From the NCBI GenBank assembly GCA_018340375.1, contig JAFFJZ010000001.1, forward strand, positions 11,922,001 to 11,986,000: a stretch of DNA of 64,000 nt, written 5' to 3'. Positions 1 through 12,384 of the stretch are shown here, piece after piece; position 1 is the first letter of the stretch, and each line of letters begins with the position of its first letter. This DNA is from Gonatopus flavifemur (lineage: Eukaryota > Arthropoda > Insecta > Hymenoptera > Dryinidae). A program made the position numbers and the translations under genes. The notes beneath the pieces were generated by a model. That model did no database searches. It was given only the letters and a program-made list of their open reading frames with translations, and was not told where the DNA came from.

Positions 1-330
1 TCAACATGCTGTGTTGTTACCTGGGTACGTGGTAGTTACATTAATGTTACGTTCAATACTTGCTGGGATGAGATCACGAATGAATTGGAATTTTCATGTG
101 ATGATCATATGATTCTTTAGTATTGACATGACATCGCCATCACGTTACACTTATGCACTGGGCACGTAAAAAATCTTTTCATTTACGTAACTGTGATGTA
201 ACATTGTTCCTCACATAGTTATGTAACTGAGTAGGAAATTGTGAGTCACATGTGACTCCCAAGTTACGTAACTGGTTACTTAACGTTATGTAACATTTAC
301 GTAACTGTACTCACTGGGATATAATTCTAC
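1..330. repeat. GTTACGTAAC-rich interspersed repeat (partial)
   Basis: The core TTACGTAACTG or TTATGTAACTG recurs at about 183-193, 219-229, 264-274 and 286-307, with looser copies (GTTACATTAATGTTACG and similar) before 60. The core TTACGTAA is self-complementary, so copies read the same on both strands. The stretch reaches the left edge and is probably part of a longer repeat. No coding potential is seen. Confidence 0.55.
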
Positions 331-1374
331 TATACACTTTCGATTAACCACACTACGAACTTGATCAGTTCATGTGATTTCGAAATATAAGCGTTTCAAA
401 TTTTCATCACCTTTTTCTTATCAAGATAGATTTTCGCTATCGTGAAGGGGGCGTTCCAATATTCGGAATCCTCTAAATGAATGATTTTTATCCAATCCCA
501 TGTGGAAATTGCCGAACTTGACGAATGGCCCAGTACTGGCAAGTTTGTATTTGTCATACTTCGAGCAAAACAACTGCCCCCCCCCCCCCGTACAGTGGCA
601 TTACTCTTTTTCAACTGACACCAATTGTTCGACGGTTCTCAAACGGTATTGGTTTCCTTGGCCAGACAGTCTTGGATCAGTACCGTATCAACACTGATTG
701 GAGAACACCTAGGTTGTGGAAAAATGAAACCATGCCAGTACTGAGCCAGAGTTGGTAATATTTTGCAGCGTTACACAGAGACGGTACTGTGCCAGCATCG
801 CGCCACGTTCTTTCACGACAGAATTGTTAGTGAGTCGGGGGTCAACCCATTTCTGCTGAAACATCGCTACTTTGGTGAGCAAATATTGCGCCATTACTGA
901 CCCACAGTTGGTCATCTTCTGAAATTTTACGAAAAGACGATACTGTGCCAGCATGGATGTTTCAACAGTGTTCCACTACGAAAGCGATTGTGGATTGGGT
1001 TTCAACTCACCTTCGCGGCAACATAGCTACACTAAGAGAATAGTTTGATTTTTATCTATTTTAAATTAAAATTTATCAAATAATTTATGGAAAAAGTTGA
1101 CGCAAAATTTGACAGCACACGCAGTTTGGCTGCGTGCAATCTAGATGGGATCAATAACCTTGCCATTCAAAGTGTCAATAGTACGCCATGGAGAATCCCC
1201 GTGGAATGCATTGAAGGTCCAAATTCCAATGTTGGCTGGATTGGAATGCCGGTACAGGCAAGATTGAAATTCCGATTCAGGTACAATTGCACTGAGAAAA
1301 AAAGATTGTGAACTCGAAGACGGTTTAGTTCTTTCAACTAAATCGTGGGCTTAAATACGGCGAATCTCACGGAA

Positions 1375-1446
1375 TAGTTCTGTCAACTACATCGTATGTT
1401 TGTAAAGATTGATTCCCATCAACTACAGATGTAGTTGACAGAACTA
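1375..1446. repeat. 19-bp perfect hairpin
   Basis: TAGTTCTGTCAACTACATC (1375-1393) is matched exactly by its reverse complement at 1428-1446, with a 34-bp loop. A diverged relative, TAGTTCTTTCAACTAAATC, lies just upstream at about 1326. It is probably a small palindromic insertion or internal repeat of the surrounding TIR element. Confidence 0.6.
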
Positions 1447-1744
1447 AATGGTAATTTGATCAAATACATCATTCTTTTAACATAAAAATGATACTTATTA
1501 CAATCAATTGTACCGTATTTCATTAGATTCAATAATTATTCCAATCAACTCAATAGAAGAATCCGTTCAAGGTTACAAGATGTTTAATGCAAGACTATTT
1601 CATTTCAAATCATAAATATATTTATGTAAAAAAAATGTGTAAATCAAAAAGTTAATCTTCATTTGTTTACTGTTCAATCTCTGAAATGCTTCGATATCTC
1701 ACCATGATGATACCGGTAAGTGTATAGTATATTAAATCTCATTT

Positions 1745-1828
1745 GAGGGGAATCGAACCTACCTATCTTGAGTTTACCTACCTATCTGAGACACTAACGT
1801 CCTGACCGTTTCTCTACAGCGCGCTTCG
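1745..1828 (-). pseudogene. tRNA-like sequence (degenerate tRNA or SINE head)
   Basis: On the minus strand the block ends in GGTTCGATTCCCCTC, a good Pol III B box. About 60 bases earlier lies an A-box-like GCTGTAGAGAAACGGTCAGG. A duplicated GATAGGTAGGT lies between them and makes the block too long for a normal tRNA. No clean cloverleaf could be drawn, so a relic or SINE head is more likely than a working gene. Confidence 0.4.
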
Positions 1829-2420
1829 TATTTTGCTCTTGCAAAAGTTGTTAATGTACTACATACCCTGTATTCTACCATCTCTGATCAGGTGATTTTC
1901 AAATAATTATTTATTTATTACAACTAAAAATGCGTTCAATTATGATCATTGATGTTTAAACAAAATGAACGTTGATGATACTATAACAGTGTGATGTAGT
2001 TGGCTGAACGACATCAGCGTAATTTTGTGTGATTGCCTCAACGAAATTATGTTTAGTTCAAATACAATTCCTTCGTGGTAACTATATACAGTCCAAATAC
2101 ATGCTTAAGTTGAGCTTACTTCATTTTTTTTCTCAGTGTGAAATATCAGTACTGTCTAGGTTTGAATGCCAGTACGGGCAAAATTAAACGCTAATAACGG
2201 GCCTTATGTAAGACATTGTTATCATCCCAGTATTGGTTCAGTACTGTCAAACGACCTGGGCCAGTAATGGCATTATAAATTCGACAGCACTGGTAGCTAT
2301 GGCAGCGGTACTGAACCAGTACTGGGCCGTTCGTCAATTTCCACATGGGATGGTATAGATCATAGATGTATTCTGTCTTTTTCTTTTTACCAACGTCCAT
2401 TAGCGTTCATTTCAGTTTAA

Positions 2421-2904
2421 GGGTCATCCATAAACTACGTGGCCAATATAGGAGGAGAGAGAGGTAAGATGAAATGCTACGTCAGGCTACATGGGGGAGG
2501 GGGGAGGTTGGTTCCAAGCTACGTGGTTTTTTATTATTTATGTTGTACTTGGAAGAAAATTCTATATGAATATCCAGAAAAATGATCCATTTGAATGTAA
2601 CCCAAATATATATTTGATCGGATCAAATAAGATTCTTCTTCATTCAAGTAAATCTCATTTGAAATGAGAGGAATTTTATTCCAATAAAATAAATCTTTCA
2701 TTTCAGTTAATTTTAATTTCATTCAGGTCATATTTGGATAAAAATTCATTTGATTGAAATTAATTTAGCTGAACGTGAAAAACTACGTTGCCACGCGGGG
2801 GAGGGGGGGGGGTGTTCACAGAAAAGCCACGGTAGAGCTACATGGGGGAGGGGGGGGGGGTCAAAAAGTTGCAAAAGCAGGGCCACGTAGTTTATGGACG
2901 GCCC
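2421..2904. mobile_element. MITE with CCATAAACTACGTGGCC inverted ends
   Basis: The ends are near-perfect inverted repeats: GGGTCATCCATAAACTACG on the left and the complement of GGGCCGTCCATAAACTACG on the right, both followed by TGGCC. G-rich blocks (GCTACATGGGGGAGGGGG) occur near both termini, suggesting an internal duplication or nested copy. There is no ORF. Ends of the CCATAAA-TACGT type are widespread in insect MITEs; the superfamily is not assigned here. Confidence 0.7.
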
Positions 2905-2929
2905 CATAGTATATCCCAAAACAAAAAAC

Positions 2930-3845
2930 TTCAGAAAAATACAGAAATAACGCCAAGTACATGGCAATGCGGTCTATCCTCAAAAAAAAACATCCACACG
3001 AAAATTTCCCTACAATAAGAATTACGATAAAACTCAACAGGATATGCTACATTTGAAAAAAAAAAGATGCGAAATCGATATGAGCTGCTAAGTAAATTCC
3101 GTTTATCCAAATGGTATGTAAACGATTTTGACTTGAGTTTGTTTACACTGTATTCAAAGTGATTCATGATTGTATTGAAGTGAAACGAAAATTAGGTTCA
3201 ACCATTTGAAATACTAGAAACAACTCTGACCTATTTGAAACTCAACGTGTTGATCGTTTCTGATATATTTCGGAATTTTTCATATACTAGAAACAGCGCT
3301 GAGTTGATCCAAACCAAACGTGTTGGTCGTTTCTAATAGATTTTGGAATCCACGTTAATGCGGACACTTGGCGCGGCCGATTACGTGAGTTTGGAGCCCT
3401 AATTGTAATCAAACAATTCTGTTGAAAGTATGTGATCAAAAAGTTGGATAATAAAATCTTCATTGGCCGCGCCAAGTGTCCGCATTAACGTGGATTCCAA
3501 AATCTATTAGAAACGACCAACATGTTTAGTTGAATCTAATTCTTGTTTCACTCCATTATATATATTCTGAATTTCAATACAATCATAAATCACTCTGAAT
3601 ACAGTTTAAACGAACTTGAATTACAATATACAAGAAATTGTTTACATACCATTTGGATAACCGAATGTACTTGGCAGCTCATATTGATTTCGTATCTTTT
3701 TTTTTCTCAAATGGAGCATATCCTGTTATATCTTATCAAAATTCTTATTGTTGGAAAACTCTCGTGTGAATGTTTTTTTAGATTTCTTTTTGAAGATTGA
3801 CCGCATTTTCATGTACTTGGCGTTATTTTTTTACTTTTTTCAAGT
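2930..3845. mobile_element. Long imperfect foldback (inverted-repeat) element
   Basis: The left arm (about 2930-3378) and right arm (about 3465-3845) are inverted copies around an 86-bp centre. The inner 63 bp of each arm (3316-3378 and 3465-3527) differ at one position. The outer arms are far more diverged, with indels, but still align through landmarks such as CAAGTACATGG / CATGTACTTGG and CATATCCTGTT. The single strand would form a hairpin of several hundred bp. ORFs on it are arm artefacts. Confidence 0.7.
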
Positions 3846-6343
3846 CTTGAGTATTGGGATAAATCTGAACTACACGTGAGAAGGGTAGTTGAAGAATTTC
3901 GATGTTAATCGATACTTGACAACATACTGTTACTGATGTTGGTAACTGATGGGTTGGTTTGGCATTCGTTCGAACTTGGGACACGCTAGCGCCACTCCCT
4001 GGCTCACTATAGATTGGATAGAATAAATTACTGTTGCTTGCCGTATCGCTAACTCCTGCATATTATCAATTAGAATTCTAACTGTGAAATTTACCGATTT
4101 TATATTTGATTCTCAGCTGTTCTTTTCCGAAAAAATGTGTCTTCGTCTTTGAATTGACGCTAAATTTTGTGACATCAACATTCTGAAAATTTCCATGGTC
4201 ATTCGCTGGAAACATATTATTGTCCAGTTGCGGTCGAAATTTTAAGTCGATAAGTTGGAAATTGTAGAAGAAGTTAGCGATACGAGGAGCAAAAAGAACG
4301 ATATCTCATCCTGGAAGCTTTAGTTTGGTTTCTGGAAAGACTTGTAAAGAGAATACTCATGTATACCTGTATAATCATGTACAAAAAATCAGAACTGAAT
4401 CAGAATTGGGTTTTGGCTTTTCACAATAAACTCCAGAAAGTGACTCCTTGATACTCAATATAATTATAATAGAAGACCGATGAAGCTTGAATATCAAATG
4501 ATTTCACAATGAAACTCAGGGTTCTATCAGAAAGAACCGACCGGGTACCTTTAATCTACCGGAAAAGTGCAAAACCGAAAGTTTTGTAGTTCACTCTGGT
4601 TAATAAGTCTCGCTCACATTTATTCCGCTTCACTGAGCACGTATGTTCCTCCACTCTAAGACTGCTTGCGTTTTTGATTCATACATCCTGCTGTGAGCTT
4701 TCTTGGTTGGTATGATTTTTAGCCTGAGAAATTGTTCAGTTGGAGACCATGGAAAATGTTGAGTTTATTTCGATATTCGATAAGCACAAAGATGTCCATA
4801 TGACGTTCACTGAGAATTCACTTTTGAATTTCCTATGAATTTATTGACCGGCCCTCACCAATTGAAAAATCCAATTGTCCTCAAAATATCAAGTTGTATG
4901 TTATTATCCACTCCATATTTTGAATACCCGCCTTTTGTCCACCTGGGTTGGAACCTGAATATCGAGATATCTCATAGAACAATGGGTGTAAATTCCCAAT
5001 AAAACAAAAAGACGTCGGAAAAATTTCTAAGAGATGCCTAAAAGGTAGATCATCTTGAAAGAGAGGTCTTTTTGATCCGAAATGTTTGTTGGGTCGATAG
5101 TTTAAATTTATACAGTCGGAGGTTTATGGATATCTCCTTTTTCAAATTCAGTTATTCTCAAATTCGTATGATTTGGTTCATATTTTTCAACCATCATTAG
5201 GACACTTCACTATTTGACGTTCCTTTAAACGATTTTTGATCCGTTGTTTTGACGTTATTTGATGGTTGAAAATACGTCAACCGTCGCAAGAGTCTCACGT
5301 TAAATCAACGAAAAATATCACTCAATGACAACATGAGGTTACTAATCGTTTTTGCCGTTTTTTCAAACGTTCAAATCGCTACTATATCTTTCATTGGATC
5401 GCCAGCGTTTTTTTGAGAATCAAAACATCGATTTGAAATGAAGAACCACAAATTTTTCTCCGGAACAAAAAAACACACCACATATGAATATCAAACGTTA
5501 TTAATAAAATTGTTATTTTCTTGAACGGAAAATTGATACCTCGAACATGGATACTGATTAATTCCAAGAAGTAGTTCCCATGAATCAATTTGATATATCT
5601 TCCGCGAGTGAGCTTCACGAAGAATTTACATATTTTATTCATCTCGAATGTCTGATTTGAAAAACATGTATCGATGAGAATTCATTTTTAATCTTATTTA
5701 TACACGCGTATAGAAGATTATCATCAAATGTAATTGTATCAGATACTGTATCTAAGATACATAATATACACATAATAAGAGCCATTAGATACAGGATTAG
5801 CTTCATTATGAACCCAATACAGTTTATCGAATATTTACTGCTGTCCCCAGAAATTTCCTCTGCAAGTGAAGGATGGAAACCAACTGTAGTATTATTTCAA
5901 GGAACAAGAAAAAAAGATGTGGAAATATGATAAACATACTGATGGATTATGTAAATCATATTACGGTCTGCTCTCTTATTTCAGCTTTATCACGATAATC
6001 GTACAAATCAGCAACAAGTAACGTTGGAAAAATCTGTTAATATTTCCGTATCTCTTTTTATGCAGATATATGATTAACATACGCATGTATTTTTTATGGT
6101 GAATCATGAATGAAGGAAATGCATATATAAATTCAAATCCTACCGAGAATATTTGTAAAAAGGTTTGGGAAGAGAGTATACTGTGGTGGTTTTGTTCACT
6201 GAATTCGTAAATCTAATTAGCTCTCCACATTGGGGTTACAATTTTTTCCTCCTCTCTATTAATCAGGGTTTTTGTTGAGATGAATCATTACCATACAATT
6301 GCAGGGGAAAAGTGTTGCATATTTCAAGATCCGTTATTTCAGC
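3846..6343. other. Unique non-coding stretch
   Basis: AT-rich sequence without a recognisable gene, splice-supported exon or clear element boundaries. Short ORFs here (for example 5391-5642, minus) have no family features. It is probably intron, or downstream flank, of the minus-strand Ig gene. Confidence 0.4.
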
Positions 6344-6350
6344 AGAAATG

Positions 6351-6913
6351 TTGGCAGAGCAAGAACTGTATTTTTTATTATTTCTGTATTCTTGAATTTC
6401 TTCATTCTCACATTCTTCAAGAACTATCTTCCTGAAGAAAATTAATACTCAAGATCTCCATTCTATTTAACTGTATGGTTGAAGAACTGTTCTCACAAAA
6501 AACTGTATTTTTGGCTATCTGTATTTTCAAAGAAGTATCCTCTTAAGGAACTTTATTCTTAAATATCTGTATTCTTAGAGGACCATATTCTTGATACTTA
6601 TATTCAGGAAAGTGACCGTTGAGGGGGGTGTTATTGATGGAATGAAAATCGACAGTACAGTTCGCTTATTGCTACAATAATTGAATAATTCAATGGTAGC
6701 AATTAATAACTCCTCAATAGTGGTCTGTCTAAATTTAGTCCTTGAGAATATAGTTCTTCAAGGAGACAGTTCTTAGATAATACAGATAATTCAAACTGAA
6801 GATACTTGAGAATACAGATACTTAAGGATGGAAATATCCAAGAATGCGGATATTGAAGGATACAGTTCTTCAGAAATACAGGAGAAGAGAATGCAGTTCT
6901 TATTCTGCCATTG
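6351..6913. mobile_element. Foldback element with internal short-repeat arrays and 7-bp TSD
   Basis: AGAAATG directly flanks both sides (6344-6350 and 6914-6920), giving a 7-bp target-site duplication. The ends share GGCAGA followed closely by AAGAACTG in inverted orientation. The left half carries repeated ACTGTATTCTT-like units and the right half the same units inverted (AAGAATACAG). The centre contains the inverted AT-rich words AATTGAATAATT and ATTGCTAC / GTAGCAAT. Array-filled inverted arms with 7-bp duplications recall Foldback/Galileo-type elements, but no transposase is present. A larger relative lies at about 36730-37815. Confidence 0.75.
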
Positions 6914-7358
6914 AGAAATGCGGGTGGGCCGCAAAAATGATTATCCAAAAATGCATTATCAAAAAATAATTCACAACTTGTTTGAATTTCTCTTGAATGG
7001 CGTTATCATCATTGTCCTTCTTCACTTTCCTCTGGCGACGCAAAAGGTCGTATTTATGTAAAAAATCCTTCAGCATCGTATCACGACTGAGTTTCGAACA
7101 TGCACAGATCGCTGATGGATCTCCCGTATTCGATTTTATTTCATACAAGCTTCCACATGGAATGTCATTTGAAATAAATTTGTTCCGACTCCATTGAAGA
7201 ACCATTGTTGTTTTGATTCTCATAATTCCGTGTTTCGTACCTTTCGCAAAATAATCATTCCATAAATTCGACGAATAAAACAGTTGTATAGATATTACGT
7301 TATTTGTGAATTCGATCGAAGTTGAAATAATGATTCGTGAGCGTAACGGAGAGAACAT
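6914..7358 (-). CDS. Possible unrecognised coding block, truncated by a foldback element
   Basis: The minus-strand ORF opens with an ATG at 7358 and runs 152 codons; its last few residues lie inside the foldback element that begins at 6913. The middle part (about residues 68-130) has balanced codon use and a plausible composition: cysteines in PCGSLYEIK and SAICACS, then a lysine/arginine-rich helix-like stretch (LLRRQRKVKKD). I recognise no family. TATATATTT lies directly before the ATG on the minus strand. It could be a real exon, an old retrocopy, or a chance ORF. Truncation by the insertion is inference. Confidence 0.27.
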
Positions 7359-7359
7359 A

Positions 7360-10136
7360 AATATATAAAAACATCATACGGACGTGAAATAAATCGAGCG
7401 CTCCATGTATCACTATATACATACATTTTATACATCCACACATGTTTATGGCGAAACAATTCCTTCGTCTTTTCGGAAGCGCTTTTATGGGAGCTGATGC
7501 TTTAATATTTCAAGAGAAACAGACATCCAAGATGGTCTCGTGGGTGTCGTTCGCTCGCTTTCTCGTCTTTCTGGCCAACAGCATTGCACGAAACATTCTC
7601 TAAAGCTTTGTGTACCGTTGCTAGACCAACTGTTAAACGGCTGTCGACCTATTCGAGACACGTGACATAAGAATAGGAGGATTTCAAGAGGAAAGAAATT
7701 GATGAATTGCTGAAGAACCAAATAAATATTCCAATTTAACGTTATTCACTCGACGTATTCAAATTCTATCGAATGATATCTACCCGAGTGATATTTGAGG
7801 TTGAAATAAATCTTATTCTGCATTGGAAATCTCACAATTATTCCACTCGAATGATTCGTTTGGTACGATATTGATTCGAAGGGAGCCGCTTATTGACTTC
7901 CATCCCAACTCGCCTGGCGCGGTAAATTACAGCCAATTGTAACTTTTAGTTTCCAGAAAAGGAGGGAGGGAGAAGAAGAGCATAAGGAGGGTGAGCCGTC
8001 GAAGTCGGAAAGCCCGGAAGAAGTAGAAACACGATTGCTTCTGGTGGTTCAGTTGGAAGAACGAGGATGGATTTTCATCAAAACAGTTCTCCTTCGACAG
8101 ATCTCTATTTGCTTTGCCATGCGAAACCTGTGAATTAGGTATTCGGTGCATGAAATACGACACGCATACCACTATGCTTTCCTCGGGGGAATAGCTCACG
8201 AATACCGTAAATAGTTGAGATTATTTGAGGAGCTGTCTATCTTAACCTTTGCTCCTGGCCGATGGTCGAAAATGTTATTACAAAAACAATATTACGTGAA
8301 TTACACGGGGATAAGAGAATATTATTTATGTTATCGTATAGCCGATGTTTCGAAGACTCCACTTTTGCTGGGAAAGGCGAATGAAAAATGCGTGAGAAAA
8401 CGAAGGAAAAGATATCAAACTGTGAGAATAATCTCTTCCGTGGATTACTGCACGTTCCGATGTTTCGAGTTGCCGTCTTGCAGCTTTTGTCTCTAAAATT
8501 CGCATGGTATCTCATGTGAAAGCGAAAGAATAGTCCACGTTGGACGATATCGAATCCATGAATTATTTGTCCGTGAAACGTGACGGCAGCTTCTCTCGCT
8601 GGACCCGTCATGTTATGTAGTCTCTGTCTTTCCTTCCCCATCCTTTACTCCTTACCGCACACTCAGTCTTTCTTTTGAGCTTTTCTTCCCAGTTACTCTA
8701 TATACATCTATATCTCCACTTTTCATCATCACATAGTTCCTCCAAGTTATTTAAATTCAATACCTAATTCCAGATGAATTCTCCGGATTTTCATAAACGA
8801 ATCTCGAGAAATTCGATGGCACATGAATTTGGAATATCTTATATCATCCCGAAATAGCAAACTTGCAATCTCCTTACAAATACAGACTTCTTATTTACCT
8901 TCTAGAATTAAAAGTAAATTGGTGATATAAATCTTGAGGAACCATTGTATTTCATTCACGTAAATTGAACTCAAGCTCTATATTTTCTTTCCACTCCGAA
9001 TTTAATGAGATGCAGAACTTATTTTAACGAACAGCTATAAGAGATGTTTTGGGAGTTGAAAAATTTACTCTCCAACGTGGAGATTGTTTGTTCGAAAATA
9101 GGAATCTTTTAGGGAGAACTGCGTTCTGTGCTTCTAAAGGGTTTAATAATCCCTCATATACGAATGGAGAGTTGTGCAAATCGTTTCAACGATTTTGTTA
9201 GAACTCGTGGGAACAGACGTAGAACAAAAACTTCAAATGGTTCGAGAAAAAAAATTATTGCCAACTATATATGTCAAGAATGATAAATTCCCTGCCTGCG
9301 CGTTTTATCAAACAACAATAGACTGAAAAACTTGAAGAGCAAAAAAACGGAGACAGTCAGTTTTTCAAATTTTGGATTCTCATCCGGTCGGTGGTGAAAA
9401 CTGTGGTACGGTAAAGAATCGTTAAATCCACATTTGTTTGAAATTCCACTCTCATATCGATATAATGGACTACTCGACGTTTTTTCTCGTTGGATGAAAG
9501 GAAACAAGGTTATACATTCTGCATAATGGTAGTGTCAAAGTTCTTCCATTTCCAACGGAATATTATAATGTATGTATAGACTTTGCTATGCCATAAAGCA
9601 TCCCTCCTTGTCGTAATAATAAAGAAAAAAAAGAAAAAAATAACAAAGCTTGGAATAAAATAAAATAAAATAAAGGTAGACCCGCCTTCCCTTCTGGCTT
9701 CTGCCAGAAGCTATTGTGAGGGAAAAGAGAACATTGCGACGTAATATCCATTACTGTACGAGTTTGTACCTAACATTCATCTCTATTATCTCGAAACGCA
9801 TGCGCTTTTCCCTCATTGCATCCTACATATGAGATCCTCTCGTCTCAAGTTACGTCGTATTCTCCCTTCCAACGAGTTCATCCCTTATTCAGTATGCGAG
9901 GATTCATCGTCGTTATCAGAAAATTTATGTATTTTGATTCTTTTATATCCCTAATTGTCTATTCCCGACGATATCGAAAACCATGTAAATGAAGGGATAA
10001 GAATTATGTTGAATTTTATTTGTATATCAAATCAGTAGATAGTGGAATCTTCGATTCCAAAATCAAACATCGCGTGGAGAGAATGATGAGATATTTTTGT
10101 TGAATTATTCTAAAAACTGAAAAAATGGAAACTCAC
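7360..10136. other. Unique non-coding stretch downstream of the second Ig exon
   Basis: I looked here on the minus strand for the next Ig-gene exon (one that begins in phase 1) and found none. ORFs at 7927-8199, 8215-8496 and 8237-8641 overlap on opposite strands and lack family features. A short TAAAA-type microsatellite lies at about 9655-9675. The stretch is probably intron. Confidence 0.4.
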
Positions 10137-10310
10137 ATATAACGACGAGATGAGCGTTAGCGCGAATAGGTTTTATCCTCCCATAGGGTCCCACTTGACA
10201 TTGATATTCCCCATCGTCGGTCAACGACGCGTTTGATATCCTTAAATTATATATTTCAGCTTTCTGATCGCCCATCAAACGTAGCCTCGGATGACCCACG
10301 ATTTCGCCAT
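10137..10310 (-). CDS. Ig-domain exon (C-terminal half) of a nephrin/SNS/SYG-2-like cell-adhesion receptor
   Basis: This minus-strand internal exon of 174 bp lies between acceptor TTTGTTTCAG and donor T|GTGAGT, and enters and leaves in phase 1. It encodes the second half of an Ig domain: strand-D-like GHPRLRLMGD, then EIYNLRISNASLTDDGEYQC with the F-strand cysteine, then QVGP, then IRANAHLVV as the G strand. SNAS is a potential N-glycosylation site. YQCQVGP and IRANA are typical of insect Sticks-and-stones/Hibris, vertebrate nephrin and C. elegans SYG-2. These are single-pass adhesion receptors that pair in trans with Roughest/Kirre/NEPH/SYG-1 in myoblast fusion, nephrocyte diaphragms and synapse placement. 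The exon joins 12385-12528 across a 2074-bp intron with the frame preserved. The next exon is not in the window. Confidence 0.85.
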
Positions 10311-11676
10311 CTGAAACAAATCAATTGATTTGAAATAAAAGCCACGTCAATCGCATTTCGAATAAAAAGATGGAGTTTCTGTAAGTCAACTTCAAATAAG
10401 CGATAATGTTGGGTACATCATGGGAAGTTCGATGAGAACCTTCCACCGGCAACCAAGTGAACACCCGTGGAAGAGTTGTGAAAGTTCAAGAGAACAGAGC
10501 AGAGTTAAGACGATAAGAACTTTCACAGGAAAATTGAAAAGAGCCGTTAAAAAGCTTTGTGCGCTTATTTATTGAACAGTAAAATTAAATTACTTGTAAC
10601 AAAACAGATCACTGAATGCAGTATTTTGTACCGAAAACGCATCGCTTGTTCCATTGAAGAAGTATTCTTCTTATTTCGCTAGTCAAGACGGAATGGATTA
10701 ATAAAATGACAAATAAAAAGTTGTGAGCTGAATGAAAGGAAAGAGGCAAAAGTATGCCGGAAGGATCTGTAAGGGCTTGACGTTTACGTTTAAAGTGCTG
10801 TGTTTTCTCACTCATTCTCGCGAAGAAAGGGCTGTATGTGCAATGTCGAGCCGTTATAAATGCTCTTGGTATGGAACAATTGTTAGAAAGAGGAATAGGC
10901 TAATAGGTCACATTACGAGATACGAGAGTTCACGGAGAAGAATAATTCCAAGGAACACGAGTGCAAAAGCGGAATGAGCTAGCACTAAATCAACATATAG
11001 GAAATCAATTACAGGGTTTGTGTATACGAGAAACGGATGTGTATGCATGGTATTCAGGAAGATCGTTGTAGTTGCAAACACTGAGTTTCCAGTGATTCAA
11101 ATGTTGTTCTATATCATTGAATTTAGTAGATGCAGGAATCAATAGACGAACAAATTAGTCCAAAAACGTGCCTAAAATTTGTGTACTGACATTCAATTGT
11201 AAGCCGATGAAGTGTTTATAACGCCTAATATTCGCATACAGAGAACAAAGTATGCGTTCGAAGGACTTGCAATGTGTATGTCATAATATTTCATTCTCAT
11301 GTTTAAGGAAATGGGGGGATTTAATTATAGACATCAATTCACCTCGTGTATTTAGGATAAGATTAACAAAATGAGAGAAAAATTGAGTGTTGAAAGCAAG
11401 AGAAGATTAACAAGATTTATTTCGCGAGACTACGAATGTAAGAAGTGTTTTTTTTTACAAATGACGCTAATCCCTCCTATTGCAAACGGTTTGCCTTTTT
11501 CGTATAGGTTTACAGTATCAGCAAAACTCCAAATTTATCTCCTGAATGCAAAGAATTCGGATGTAATTTGTATATCTTCTCGTTCAGCGATTGCTGCAAG
11601 AATTTCGGTTGCACGATGATCGATAAACTTCATTGATTACCAAGATCCTGAGCAACAATAACAATTTCAGTTTCAA

Positions 11677-12119
11677 TGCAGCTACACGGAACAAACAGAG
11701 TTAGGACAAGTACCACGTGAGCTGCCTCAACTAACTCAACAGTTGCCCTGAGTACACTGTGAAAAGAAAGTCTTAATCTGTTTTCATCTAATGCTTTTTC
11801 TATTGTGTCGGCGATTGTTCTTTCGGCTTAATTTATTTGCATCACAGATTCACTCATGAAATGAGCTGAATTTAAGACTTTCTTTTCACAATATAATATA
11901 AATACCTGGCAACTTACGAGGTATTTACTTTAGTTAGTGCAACTATTGGATTAGTTGAGGCAGCTAACGTGGTACTGGTCTTGACTACTCAGTAGTTGCA
12001 GGAACTTCTTGAGTGAATAAAATGTTGAAAATCGACTATTCAAGTAGTTGCTGCAACTATCACTGTTTCTGCTAATCTATTCTAACTGAGTCTAACTGTA
12101 CATCGTATAGATAGCTGCA
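11677..12119. mobile_element. Foldback/MITE inside the Ig-gene intron
   Basis: The outer ends are TGCAGCTA and its complement. Inside, TACCACGTGAGCTGCCTC (from 11711) pairs with the inverse at 11951-11974, with one mismatch in 24. A perfect 18-bp pair, GTGAAAAGAAAGTCTTAA (11759-11776) and its complement (11872-11889), lies further in. Repeated GTAGTTGC/GCAACTA words are spread through it. It is non-coding and sits in the intron between the two Ig exons. The exact ends are uncertain. Confidence 0.6.
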
Positions 12120-12384
12120 CCGATACTGAACTTATCGTTTCTGTTGTGAATATTGAAATACTTATTCCATTATCATCCTTCAAGGACACTTGGAACCCTC
12201 TTCTTCTTGAAGGAAGAACGATTGTTTGTACGTGCAAAACCTTTTGTTCCGTCAGTAAACAAAGGTCAGCAATTTTTCATAGATGTTCAAATAATGGCAA
12301 ACCTTTATCCACAAGATCGGCTGAAATTCGTTCGGTCTGTGAGACGGATATAGGGGATATATAAATAACTAAATGTATACTCAC

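Larger units (their letters stand above)
496..2350. mobile_element. 1.9-kb TIR element of the CCCATGTGGAAATTG / CAGTACTGGC family
   Basis: The left end reads CCCATGTGGAAATTG and then TGACGAATGGCCCAGTACTGG-like sequence. The right end (about 2300-2349) is its reverse complement, giving imperfect inverted ends of over 30 bp. Many copies of the word CAGTACTGGC and its variants fill both subterminal regions (530-960 and 2150-2320). No transposase is seen. The interior holds a small hairpin (1375-1446) and a tRNA-like sequence (1745-1828). A 13-C homopolymer lies at 577-589. No convincing target-site duplication was found. Related material occurs at 30541-33234 and 61150-61560. Confidence 0.6.

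Noticed and set aside
3955..4020. Another possible tRNA-like block (AGTTCGAACGAATGCC on the minus strand)
   Set aside because: The B box is poor and no A box lies at a suitable distance.
8215..8641. Overlapping 93- and 134-codon ORFs on opposite strands
   Set aside because: Opposite frames, no domain, ends not supported by splice sites or start context.
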